In this document: one piece after another, positions 36,183 to 46,100 of the stretch
Layout of the letters: each line of letters starts with the position of its first letter
How positions within the stretch are numbered: position 1 is the first letter of the stretch
Source of the DNA: Chlorobiota bacterium
GTDB taxonomy: Bacteria; Bacteroidota; Ignavibacteria; OLB7
Length of the DNA stretch: 64,000 nt
Assembly: GCA_016710285.1 (NCBI GenBank)
Contig: JADJXR010000001.1
Location: forward strand, 2,356,001-2,420,000
Direction of reading: 5' to 3'
Notes under the pieces: generated by a model
The model's database searches: none
Told to the model about the DNA's origin: nothing
What the model saw: only the letters and a program-made list of their open reading frames with translations
Made by a program: the position numbers and the translations under genes

Positions 36183-38918
36183 ATGAAAACGACTCTTATA
36201 GCCATCACACTGCTTGGGGCGGTCTTCCTGTCCGCTTCTGCGCAGTCGCAAACTGGGACCGTCGCCGGGACCATCACCAACGCGCAGACCGGAGCACCAA
36301 TCAGCGGCGCAACGGTGCGCTTACGGAACGAACAGGACACCACACAACTTCGTGGAGCCTACACCAATCCCCAGGGGAAGTTCATCGTGCGGGACCTTGC
36401 CGGCGGGCGCTGGCGGGCGATTGTCACCGCCATTGGATACCGCACGCTGCCGGTCCAAACGGTGGCGGTGGCCCAGGGGGAAACCGCAACGCTAACCGTG
36501 GCGTTGCACGAAGAAGCGCTAACGCTGAACGGCGTTACCGTAACCGCTTCGCGGAAGATGGAGAAAGCGTTGGAGGCACCAGCATCGGTGACGGTGCTGA
36601 ACGCCGAAGCAATCCACGCCACCCCAACACTGACCCACGTTGAACACCTTCGCGGCGTTGCCGGGGTTGACATTGCGCAGAAAGGGTTGGCGCAGTTCGA
36701 GATGGTGACGCGCGGGTTTAGCAACGTCTTCAGCGGCCAGCTTCTTACGCTGGTGGATGGCCGCAATGCCGGGCTTCCATCGCTGCGTGCCAACATCCCG
36801 ACGTTGGTCCCCACCACCAACAGCGATATGGAGCGGATGGAGTTGGTGCGCGGCCCCGGGTCCGCACTTTACGGCCCGAATGCTTCGGCAGGGGTGCTGA
36901 ACATCATCACCAAATCTCCGCTGGCCACGCAGGGGACCACTGTTGAGTTTGGCAGCGGGTTCATCAGCGACAGTGCTTCGGCGGCGATTGGCCCGGTGAT
37001 GCAGGCCGCAATCCGCCATGCCGGATTGATTGGGGAGAGCGTTGGCTACAAAATTTCCGGCCAATACTCCGGCGGCGAAGATTGGAGCTTCACCGATTCG
37101 ATAGAAGCCGAATCCCGCGCCGCCGCCCTTGCCGCAGGGGCCGCCGCCGACACGCTGAACATTGGCAAGCGGGAGAAAAACGTTGAGCGGTTTGGGGTGG
37201 ATGGGCGCATGGACCTGGTGCTGAGCGATAACGCCACCCTTAGCCTGAATGCCGGCTACGACCAGATGGTGAAGGGTATTGAGCTAACGGACGTGGGGGC
37301 CGCCCAGGGGAAAGGATGGAGCTTTGCCCATGCCGGGGCGCGGCTACATTGGGGTGACCTGTTGGTGCAAGGGTTCCTGAACAAAAGCGATGCGGGCAAG
37401 ACCTACCTGCTTCGTAGCGGCAGCGCAATCGTGGACCGCTCGCAGCAGATTGTGGGGCGCGTGCAGCACTCTGCGGCTCTTAGCGACCAGCTTGGTTTCA
37501 CCTACGGCGGGGACCTGTTCCTTACTCAGCCGGAAACCGAAGGGACCCTTACCGGGCGGAATGAGGATGATGATAACATCACGGAGGTTGGGGCCTATCT
37601 GCAAACCGAGGCGCATCTGCTGCAGAATCGTCTGGACCTTGTGCTGACGGGCCGCTTGGATTTGAACAACCGATTGGAGGACCCCGTGTTCTCCCCACGG
37701 CTGGCGTTGATGTATAAACTGGACCAGGACCAGAATCTTCGGCTAACGTTCAACACCGCCTACAACACCCCCACCACCAACGATCTTTTCCTGGACTTGG
37801 TGTTCCAGCGCGACGTGTTTGGGTTTGGCAGCATCAGCCCGGATTTTGGGGCGGCCTACGGCATTGATCTGCGGACGCTTGGCGTTCCCGAATCGGGGTT
37901 CACCTTCAACCAAAGCAACGGGTCCTATCTGATGCACTCCAAGTTTGCGGATCCGTCGCAGCCGCTTCCGGTTAGCACCGCCGCGCTGTGGCCCATTGCC
38001 GTTGGGGTGCTTGCCGCGCAAGGGGTTGATATCTCCGCCATTCCCGCGCCAACCGAAGAGCAAGTGCATAGCTTCATGGCAATCCTGGACCCGAACGACG
38101 CGCAAAACCCGTTCAAGCCGATTGCCGCCCCTTCCAACACCCCCCGGCTGAAGCCAACCACAACGGAGACGATTGAGTTTGGCTACAAAGGGGCAATCGC
38201 CGACCGGCTTCAGCTTTCGGTGGACCTTTATCGCTCGCAGATTGAGAACTTCACCGTGACCGAGATCATCACCCCAAACGCATTCCTGAACGGTGCCGAG
38301 CTGGCCGCCTACGTGCAGCCATTTATCAGCGGTGGATTGCAGCAGCAGGGAATCCCGCAGGAGGTTGCCGACTCCATCGCCACGGCGCAGGCGGCAATGA
38401 TGGGGGGAACCGTTGGCGCGCTTCCGCTGGGAACCATTAGCCCGGCGAACGTTCCGGACCCCACCGCGTTGGTTGCCGCGCCCCGCAACTACGGCAAGGT
38501 GACGATCACTGGCGTGGACCTTGCGGCAGACTACCGCATCACCGACCAGTGGGGGATTGGGCTAACCTATAGCTTCATGAGCGACAACTACTTCGAGAAC
38601 GTAGAAGGGGGGAATGACCTTTCGCTGAACGCGCCAAAAAACAAAGGCTCGTTGGCGGTGCGCTATGCCGACGCTGGGCTTCGTGCCGAAGGCCGCTACC
38701 GCTACACCGAAGGGTTCCGCATGAAAAGCGGGGTGTACGAAGGCGACATCCCCTCCTACGGACTGGTGGACCTAACGCTGGGTTATCGGATACCCGGGCT
38801 GCAAAGCCTGGACCTGACGCTGACCGCGCAGAACGTCCTGAACAATGTCCACCAGGAATTTATGGGCGCGCCGGCCGTGGGCCGCAGCCTGCTTGTTCGG
38901 GGAAGCCTCTCGTTCTAA
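36183..38918 (+). CDS. TonB-dependent outer-membrane receptor
   Basis: A 911-residue receptor with signal peptide MKTTLIAITLLGAVFLSASA. A carboxypeptidase-regulatory-like domain (about 26-105, GTVAGTITNAQTGAPISGAT) precedes the plug (about 115-240), with the conserved MELVRGPGSALYGPNASAG and VLNIITK. The rest is a beta-barrel with TonB-receptor strands (NLRLTFNTAYNTPTTNDLFL, TETIEFGYKGAIADRLQLSV), ending in RGSLSF with a terminal aromatic residue. The substrate cannot be read from the sequence. If the operator is truly Pho-like, a phosphorus compound would be a reasonable candidate, but siderophores or glycans are equally possible. Confidence 0.93.
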   Translation: MKTTLIAITLLGAVFLSASAQSQTGTVAGTITNAQTGAPISGATVRLRNEQDTTQLRGAYTNPQGKFIVRDLAGGRWRAIVTAIGYRTLPVQTVAVAQGETATLTVALHEEALTLNGVTVTASRKMEKALEAPASVTVLNAEAIHATPTLTHVEHLRGVAGVDIAQKGLAQFEMVTRGFSNVFSGQLLTLVDGRNAGLPSLRANIPTLVPTTNSDMERMELVRGPGSALYGPNASAGVLNIITKSPLATQGTTVEFGSGFISDSASAAIGPVMQAAIRHAGLIGESVGYKISGQYSGGEDWSFTDSIEAESRAAALAAGAAADTLNIGKREKNVERFGVDGRMDLVLSDNATLSLNAGYDQMVKGIELTDVGAAQGKGWSFAHAGARLHWGDLLVQGFLNKSDAGKTYLLRSGSAIVDRSQQIVGRVQHSAALSDQLGFTYGGDLFLTQPETEGTLTGRNEDDDNITEVGAYLQTEAHLLQNRLDLVLTGRLDLNNRLEDPVFSPRLALMYKLDQDQNLRLTFNTAYNTPTTNDLFLDLVFQRDVFGFGSISPDFGAAYGIDLRTLGVPESGFTFNQSNGSYLMHSKFADPSQPLPVSTAALWPIAVGVLAAQGVDISAIPAPTEEQVHSFMAILDPNDAQNPFKPIAAPSNTPRLKPTTTETIEFGYKGAIADRLQLSVDLYRSQIENFTVTEIITPNAFLNGAELAAYVQPFISGGLQQQGIPQEVADSIATAQAAMMGGTVGALPLGTISPANVPDPTALVAAPRNYGKVTITGVDLAADYRITDQWGIGLTYSFMSDNYFENVEGGNDLSLNAPKNKGSLAVRYADAGLRAEGRYRYTEGFRMKSGVYEGDIPSYGLVDLTLGYRIPGLQSLDLTLTAQNVLNNVHQEFMGAPAVGRSLLVRGSLSF

Positions 38919-38932
38919 CTCTTCCTGTGGTG

Positions 38933-39004
38933 GTGCCCCAACGATTGGGGCACGTGTGGCGGCCAACCAGCACGCCGAAGCCATGCACAAGGCTTCGGCG
39001 TGCT
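38933..39004. terminator. Double hairpin between convergent genes
   Basis: Two perfect inverted repeats: GTGCCCCAA / TTGGGGCAC (38933-38953, loop CGA) and AGCACGCCGAAGCC / GGCTTCGGCGTGCT (38969-39004, 8-nt loop). They separate the TonB receptor gene from the convergent methyltransferase gene and could stop transcription from both sides. Neither has a T-run of more than three. Confidence 0.6.
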
Positions 39005-39089
39005 GGGCGTTGATCATCTTGGGTGTTTATCCCCTCCACCGCAGCAATGGTGCGGGAAATGGAGGTTGCGCGGGGCAGGGTTCGGGGGA

Positions 39090-39803
39090 TCAGTGAGGCT
39101 TCCCCCAAACCCCCAACAAGTTCGTTCGGAAACGGCGGAACGGGCGGGGGCGGGTGGCAAGGTGCCAAGCGTAGAACAGCAGGAAAATCCACCGGCGAGT
39201 GTAGTTGGCATCTTGCAGAAACTCAAGCTCCAAAAGCTCTAAATCGGGATGGACCGTTCGCATGGCGTGCGGCGTGTTCAGCCGGTGGAAGGTGGGCATC
39301 ACATCCACATCGCGAACGCGAAATAATCGGCTGAGTATCGCATTCTTCAGGCGGAAGGGGAGCAGCCGCGGCAGAATGATAAAAGGGCTGTGGGTGTTGG
39401 TGGTTAGCACCATCACCCGCCCCCCGGGGCGCAGCACCCGCGCAATCTCGCTAAAGGTGCGTGGCACGTCGGGAAGATGCTCGGCAACAAAGCGGAGGGT
39501 GATAAGATCGGCGCTGGCATCGGGGAAGGGAAGGGTATCGGGGCGCATCAGCAGAAACGGCGCACTGCTTGGCCGCTCCGGCGGAACAACATCGGTCCCG
39601 ATTGCGCTTGCGGCGCGGTGCCCATATTCTTCCACCATGGCGTTGGAGCCACACCCCACGTCAATCCAAACAGTCTGTTTGTTCAGCATGGCGGAAAGTT
39701 TGTTCACCCACACCTCCCAGCGGTGGCGGAACGTGGGGTCGGTGCGCCGGATGATACGGTCGGACCATTGGCGATTGCTCTGCTGGCGGTCGGCTGTTGG
39801 CAT
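39090..39803 (-). CDS. Class I SAM-dependent methyltransferase
   Basis: A 237-residue protein of the Methyltransf_11 type. Motif I is VWIDVGCGSNAMVEEYG (about 45-61), the acidic end of strand beta-2 is in AIGTDVVPPE, and the downstream motifs are DASADLITLRFVAEHLPD and EIARVLRPGGRVMVLTTN. The C-terminal part (about 145-237) is basic and hydrophobic (WIFLLFYAWHLATRPRPFRR) and may contact the membrane or a lipid or quinone acceptor. The substrate is unknown. It stands alone between the TonB receptor gene and a repeat-bearing gap. Confidence 0.85.
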   Translation of the reverse strand: MPTADRQQSNRQWSDRIIRRTDPTFRHRWEVWVNKLSAMLNKQTVWIDVGCGSNAMVEEYGHRAASAIGTDVVPPERPSSAPFLLMRPDTLPFPDASADLITLRFVAEHLPDVPRTFSEIARVLRPGGRVMVLTTNTHSPFIILPRLLPFRLKNAILSRLFRVRDVDVMPTFHRLNTPHAMRTVHPDLELLELEFLQDANYTRRWIFLLFYAWHLATRPRPFRRFRTNLLGVWGKPH

Positions 39804-39883
39804 GGCCGGAAGCTACTGACTTCGAGCCGAACGGAGAAAGCTGCACGGGAATGAAGTTGCGTTTCGGCATATCGGAAGTTGCC

Positions 39884-39990
39884 GCCGAAGGATAAATCCG
39901 CCGAAGGCTAAAGACCTTTTATCAATCCCGACGGAGGTCGGGAATGCTGAATCCGCCGAAGGCTAAAGACCTTCGGCTACCTCTATCGAA
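39884..39990 (-). repeat. Dispersed repeat R2, two short elements
   Basis: Two GGCTAAAGACC cores (39906-39916 and 39961-39971) lie within the 320-bp gap between the methyltransferase gene and the next gene, each with GCCGAAG and CCCGACGGAGGTCGGG-type flanks, ending in GGCTACC. No gene is seen in the rest of the gap (39804-40123). Confidence 0.75.
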
Positions 39991-40123
39991 CGGAGAAAAG
40001 CTGCGGGGGATGGTGGAGAAATAGATGGAATGTTCCCTGAAAAAAAATCCCTCTCCGTTTTGATTTCTCCCCTGCTTGCTCGTTTCTTTGCAGAACAGTT
40101 CTTGTTGCATCGTTCGGAGCGTC

Positions 40124-43006
40124 ATGCGGGGATTACTTGCGCGTTGTTGTCTTGCTGCGGTTTGGGTTCTGGTGGTATCGGTTCTGGCAACCTGGCGGTT
40201 GCCGGCGCAACCGCTTAGCCAGGACGCAACGGTCTTTGCCCGCCGCTACTTTGTTGCCTTCCCTCGCGTTGTGGAGAACACCACGGACCCACGGTTCCCG
40301 CCGGCACTCGATCGCCAATTTCTTCTGTTCGCTTACTCCCGCCAGCAAGGGACCGTGGTGACGGTGACGCCAACCCAGGGGGATACGGCAATCACCAGAA
40401 CGCTTTCCGCCGGGACGTTCAGCACGATACCCCTGCCAAGCTCGGCACCGATGGAAGGCTATCGGGAGATCAGCAACCGCACCTTTGCCGTGGAAGCCAC
40501 CGCGCCGATTGTTCTGTACTGCTACGTTGCAACGCCGTTCGGCGGCGAGGCATGGACCCCAATCCCGGTGGAGCGTTGGGGGATGGAGTACCGCGCCGCG
40601 CTTCTCCCTTCCTCCCTTCTGGTGAACGTCTATTCCGGAAGCGCGGAGCAGCCGGTCCCGAAAAACACCGCTGCCCCCGGGGTGGTGATTCTTCTTGCCG
40701 CCCACGATAGCACCAGGGTGATCCTTACCCCCAGCGACACCACCATCAAGGCCGACACCATCACCCTGCAAGCCAAGCAAGCCTACCAGTACACCGCCCC
40801 CGTGGATACCCAGCAGGTGGATGGAAAGGTCCCGCAACGGGAGATAGCGGGGATGCTGATCCAGGCGAATTATCCGATTGGAGTGCTGAGCGGAAACACC
40901 CGCCAACAGGCCAACCCGATGGTTGCCGGGATCACCGGAAACACCTGCCGAAACATGATGTTCGAGTGGCTTCCCCCAACCGAGCAGTATGGCCAGGAGT
41001 TCGTCTATCTGCCAACGCAGGACCGGCTTTCCAAACCGCCAAAAGCAATCCCCCCCGACACACTCCCCAACCCCGCTCCGGTGCGGGCAACGGAGTACGT
41101 GCGTGCCTACGGTGCCGCGCCAAATGCCCAGGTGGTGTGGCAAAACCGCCTGCTGGACCACCCCGACACGTTGCGGATTCCCCCCGCCGGATTCCGCGAG
41201 GTGCCGATTGACACCTTCGCCCAAGCCCTCCGGTTCGTTTCCGCCAGCCCGATGCAGCTGATGATGCACTCCTCCGCCACATCTTTCTACCACGACACTA
41301 TCCAAGTTGCCGAGGAGAAAAAGGAGATCAGCTACGACACGTGGTCCCCGTACATGGTCCAGATGGTCCCGCGCCAGCAGTGGTCATCGTTTGCGCCATG
41401 CATCGCGCCAACCTCACCTCCGTCGCTTGAACATTACGTCAGCGTGGTGACCGATTCGGCAAGCGTGGGGCGGGTGTTCTATCGGCAGGGGGCGAACGGG
41501 CGGGAATATCCATTTAGCTTCAACAACGGAAGCATCCCGGAAAGCGACTTGGTGTGGGGGACGATGCAGCTACTCCCCGGAGAAACCTACGCGATTCGCG
41601 GGGCCGATTCATCGGCGCGGTTTTACGGCGTGGCCTACGGCGTGCGCAGCGGGAAGGAGTTCAAACGGATCCAACGCGATTGGCCAACCGAGTTTCAGGA
41701 GCAGATGGCCATCAGCTACGGCTATCCCCTTGCCCCAATGCGAAGCGTGAACGCCCCGGGCGATACGTTGGAGGTTGTCACCGAGGCGATTGGCTGCTAC
41801 GATCTTGCTTGCCGCGTTCGGTTGGCGAACCTTCGCCCATCCGGGCTGCAGAATATCGAGCTTGCGCCCGGGGCCTTCAACACCAAGCTGGTGATGGGGA
41901 AGCCCAGCAATATTGCCGAGGTGCTTCGGTCCACCGGTGCCGAGTTCACCGTTACCGTGGCCGACACCGCCGGCCCGGCGCAAGCCACCGTGGTGATAAC
42001 CGACCGCACCGGGCGATACTGGACCATCCCCTACTCCTTCACCCCAACGCCGGTTGAGCTTTCCCCGCCGGATGGAGTTCGGTTTGGAACGGTCCGAACC
42101 GGGATCCCAACCGAGCGGATTGCCGTCATCAAAACTCCCCCCGGGCGTGGCATTCGGGTGCGGCAGTTGTGGCTGGGGGGAAGCCCCAATTTCACCATCA
42201 CCGGAACCAGCAAGGTGATTCCGGCGCAATTGGTGGAGGGGGATTCGCTGGTGGTGCGGATCAAAGCAATCATCCCGGAACCGGTCATTGCCACCGACAC
42301 GCTGAACGTCCTGCTGGAGTGCGCCCGCCACACCCTTCCGATTGTGGCCACCGGGGCCAGCCCCTGCATGCAGGTCAACAGCCTCGTGTTCGATACCATC
42401 ACCTCGGGGGAGTACAGCGAGCGTGAGCTTCGGGTGTGCAACAACGGGGGCGCGCCGTTCACGTTAATCAATCCAATGGGGGGGAAGGTGCTGGCATGGA
42501 GTTCCCCCGCGTTCTCCGTTGCTTCGGGGGCGCTGCAGGCGTTGCATGGGCGGGTGATCCAGCCCGGGGAGTGTGTTCCGATTGTGATCCGGTTCAGCGC
42601 CATCAGCCAAGACACCACCACCATTGCCGCTGCGGCCCGCGTCTGGAGCGATTCCCGCGAGTGCGACAGCATCACAATGTGGCAAGGGACCGTGGTTCCC
42701 CCGCCAGTGATGACCGGGGTGGGGGGCGATGCTGCGGCCAGCAGCGCGGGCGATCTCACCATCTCCCCAAACCCTTCGGCAACGGAGCTATCGGTGCGGT
42801 TCCGGTTGCAGCGTGGTGGGCAAACCACCATCACCCTTGCCGACGCGCTTGGGCGCGTGGTCCGGACCTTCTGCCAGCGTTCTTTGGATGCGGGCCTCCA
42901 TCAGTTTACCTACCCGACGGAGGGGATCGAGCAGGGAAGTTATTTTTTGAACATCACCTCGGGAGCGTGGCGTGGTGTGGCGAAGGTTCAAGTGGTTGGC
43001 AAGTAA
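40124..43006 (+). CDS. IgGFc-binding-type T9SS cargo protein
   Basis: A 960-residue secreted protein. ATG 40124 (MRGLLARCCLAAVWVLVVSV) is preferred to the frame-open 40076 because a CGGAGCG ribosome binding site precedes it and it gives a normal signal peptide. Residues about 40-520 follow the IgGFc-binding domain layout (RYFVAFPRVV, HDSTRVILTPSDTTI, MLIQANYPIGVLSGN, WLPPTEQYGQEFVYLP). Beta-sandwich modules follow (VRFGTVRTGIPTERIAVIKT, VNSLVFDTITSGEYSERELR; HYDIN/ASPM-like). Residues 875-960 are a type A T9SS C-terminal domain: LTISPNPSATELSVRF, ADALGRVVRTF, QGSYFLNITSG and a terminal VVGK. Predicted to cross the outer membrane by T9SS and be surface-attached or released. Ligand unknown. Confidence 0.88.
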   Translation: MRGLLARCCLAAVWVLVVSVLATWRLPAQPLSQDATVFARRYFVAFPRVVENTTDPRFPPALDRQFLLFAYSRQQGTVVTVTPTQGDTAITRTLSAGTFSTIPLPSSAPMEGYREISNRTFAVEATAPIVLYCYVATPFGGEAWTPIPVERWGMEYRAALLPSSLLVNVYSGSAEQPVPKNTAAPGVVILLAAHDSTRVILTPSDTTIKADTITLQAKQAYQYTAPVDTQQVDGKVPQREIAGMLIQANYPIGVLSGNTRQQANPMVAGITGNTCRNMMFEWLPPTEQYGQEFVYLPTQDRLSKPPKAIPPDTLPNPAPVRATEYVRAYGAAPNAQVVWQNRLLDHPDTLRIPPAGFREVPIDTFAQALRFVSASPMQLMMHSSATSFYHDTIQVAEEKKEISYDTWSPYMVQMVPRQQWSSFAPCIAPTSPPSLEHYVSVVTDSASVGRVFYRQGANGREYPFSFNNGSIPESDLVWGTMQLLPGETYAIRGADSSARFYGVAYGVRSGKEFKRIQRDWPTEFQEQMAISYGYPLAPMRSVNAPGDTLEVVTEAIGCYDLACRVRLANLRPSGLQNIELAPGAFNTKLVMGKPSNIAEVLRSTGAEFTVTVADTAGPAQATVVITDRTGRYWTIPYSFTPTPVELSPPDGVRFGTVRTGIPTERIAVIKTPPGRGIRVRQLWLGGSPNFTITGTSKVIPAQLVEGDSLVVRIKAIIPEPVIATDTLNVLLECARHTLPIVATGASPCMQVNSLVFDTITSGEYSERELRVCNNGGAPFTLINPMGGKVLAWSSPAFSVASGALQALHGRVIQPGECVPIVIRFSAISQDTTTIAAAARVWSDSRECDSITMWQGTVVPPPVMTGVGGDAAASSAGDLTISPNPSATELSVRFRLQRGGQTTITLADALGRVVRTFCQRSLDAGLHQFTYPTEGIEQGSYFLNITSGAWRGVAKVQVVGK

Positions 43007-43155
43007 TCGTGGCGTGCGCCGATAGCTCTTTTCTCCTTCTTCTCCTTCCTCCAGCCGCGGTCCCTTCCCTGGTTGAGCAAGCCCGCGCAACTATCCAAGC
43101 GCAATTGCTATGTTGCGCGGCCCCCCTTCCGGTAGTGATTCAATCCAACGTGTTG

Positions 43156-46100
43156 ATGCTGATATTCCGAATGCCCTTCCGTTTCCTGTTGCCGCTGCTG
43201 ATTGCCGCCGTTGCCGCCGCGCTTCCAGCACGTGGGCAAACGGTTGCAGCCGCCACCAGCTCCGCCAGAGAGTTCATCGAAAACCGTGGCCAGTGGAATG
43301 CGCAGGCGAAGTTCCTGATGCAGACGGGTGATGCCAGTTATTGGGTGACATCCAACAGCATCGTTTGCGATTTCCGCCAACGCCAGCACGTGCCAACGGA
43401 CCTTCGGAAAACAAATCGGCGGATGCTCCTTTCGCAATCGGCCACCATCGCCGGCCACGTTGTCCCGATGGAGTTTGAAGGGGGCAACCCTGCTCCATTC
43501 ATCACCGCAATCAGCCCTTCGGCCACGGTGCGGAATTACTTTTTGGGGAACGATCCGGCGCGTTGGGCAACGGGGGTGCAATCCTACCGCGAGGTCTGGA
43601 TGCGCGGGCTGTACCCGGGCGTTGATCTTCGGCTGTATCCCGACAGCGGCTCGCTTCGGTACGATTTCCATCTATCTCCGAACACCCCCGCCTCCCGTAT
43701 CCGTATCCGAATGGCGGGCTGCGACTCCGTTCGGGTGGCGGGCAACGAACTCCATTTTTTCACATCGCTGGGAATGCTGCGGCACAAAGCTCCGTTTGCC
43801 TACCAGGTGGTGAATGGCCGGCGGAAGCAGGTCCGTTGCCAGTTTGTTTTGCGTGGAGCCGGGCTTGCTGGGTTCCAGATAGAGGGCCACGATCCTTCCC
43901 TTCCGGTGGTGATTGACCCGCTTCTCTACTCTACCTATTTGGGGGGGGGCGGTGGTGATATCGGCGCGGCGATCACCTACGATAAATCGGGGAAAGCCTA
44001 CGTGGTGGGAAGCACCAAATCACTGGATTTCCCAACCAAAGCCGGGGCCTACCGCACCCAGCCTGATGCCGGAAACGACGTGTTCATCAGCAAACTCAGC
44101 GCCGACGGGACGCAGCTGCTTGCCTCCACCTACTTGGGCGGACAGGGGGATGATGTTGGAAGCGGCATTGCGGTGGATGACAAAGGATCGGTGTTTATCA
44201 GCGGGACAACCAGCTCGCTGAACTTCCCCACCACTGGCGGATCGGCACAGGCTTCGTACAAAGGGGGGGCCGATATGTTCGCCGCAAAGCTGGACGACGC
44301 GCTCACCTCCATCAACTACGCCACCTATCTGGGGGGAACCTCAACCGAAATCAACGACGCGATTGCGGTGGACAACACCGGGGCCGTCTATCTTGCCGGA
44401 ACCACTCTTAGCAACGATTACCCCACGGTCGCGGGGTCCTACGACGTTACCTACAACCTTGACAACGACGTGGTGGTGACGAAGCTGAATCCTGCGGGAA
44501 GCAGCATGGTGTACTCCACCTACATCGGCGGGCAGCGGGCCGACGACGCAACCGGAATCGCAATTGATGGGAACGGGTCGGCGTATATCACCGGGGTGAC
44601 GCAGTCGGGCGACTTCCCCGCGCCAAACGGATTCGACAAAACCTACAACGGCAATGCCGACCTGTTCGTGACGAAGGTGAGCGCCAACGGCACGGCCCTT
44701 ACCTACTCCACATTTGTTGGGGGAACCGGAACCGAAGGGGGGGGCGCGATTGCCGTGGACGACAACGGCGCGGCGTACATCACCGGCTTCACCAACTCCG
44801 GCGATTACCCCACCACCCCGGGCGCGTTCGACCGCCAGCGGGGGGGGCAGGATATGATCGTCACGAAAGTGGCGGGGGGCGGGGGGACGCTTGCGTATTC
44901 CACATTTCTTGGCGAGGTGATCTCGCTCGGCTTTGCCATTAGCGTGGATAAAGCCGGGGCGGCCTACGTTACCGGGGCCACCTACTCCAACACCTTCCCC
45001 ACCACCAAAAATGGCTACGATGCCGACTACAACGGAAGCGGCGATGTGATTGTGGTGAAGCTCCGCTCCGATGGTGGCGGGCTGCTTTACTCCAGCTATA
45101 TCGGCGGCGGAAGCGGCGATGTGGCGTTGGGGAACGCGGTGGACCCCGGGGGGAAATTGTTCATCACCGGCTGGACCGTTAGCCGCGATTACCCCACCAC
45201 CCCGGGCGCATACGACCGCGACTACAACAGCGCGCAATCGGCATCGGAAGATGCGTTCGTGACGGTGGTTCCTCTGTGCGAAAACGTCACCCTTACCGTG
45301 GCTGATACTTCCATCTGTGCCGACGAAAGCGTGACGGTGACGGCACGGGCAACGGGAATCGGAGCGCTGACGTTTGATTGGTACGACGTCACCAACAGCA
45401 AGCCCTTGCCCGCCGGAACGGTGACTGGGGGGGCTTCCGCGCAAAGCCTATCCAGCCTTACCAAAACCACGCAGCTGCAAGTGAAGGTGACCGATGGCAC
45501 AAACTGCGCCCAAACCGGCTACATCACCATCACCGTTCGCCCGCGCCCGCAGCCGCCGGTGGGTGATGGCAAAATCATCTGCCCCGGCGAATCGGTTACG
45601 CTGCAAGCAAAGGGGGAAGGAACCGCAACGGTGGAATGGTACGCCGCCGCAACCGGCGGATCCCGGCTTGCCCCGGGAACAACGTTCGACACGCCGAAGC
45701 TGAACGCCACCACAACATTCTACGCCCAAACGGTGGACCCCGATGGGGGCTGCGCCAGCGCAACCCGCACGCCAATCACCGTCACGGTCCGCCCGCGGCC
45801 CAGCGTGAGCGGTGTTCCTTCGCCAACCATCTGCGCCGGCCAGTCGGCAATTCTTAGCGTTGCCCCATCGGCCAATGCCACGCTCCGTTGGTACACGGTG
45901 GCAACCGGCGGAACCCCCGTGCAGCTTGGTCCCAGCTACACCACGCCAGCGTTGGCGGGGACCACCACCTATTTTGTTGAAGCCTACGACACCATCACCC
46001 GCTGCACCAGCGACCCCCGCACCGCCGTGACGGTGACGGTGCGCTTGCGCCCGCCCGCGCCAACGGCAACGTTCACCAGCGCCTGCAGCGGCCAGCCGGT

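Noticed and set aside
42436..43155. Upstream extension of the SBBP-repeat protein
   Set aside because: It overlaps the T9SS sorting domain of the preceding gene in another frame, and a signal peptide begins at 43156/43171.
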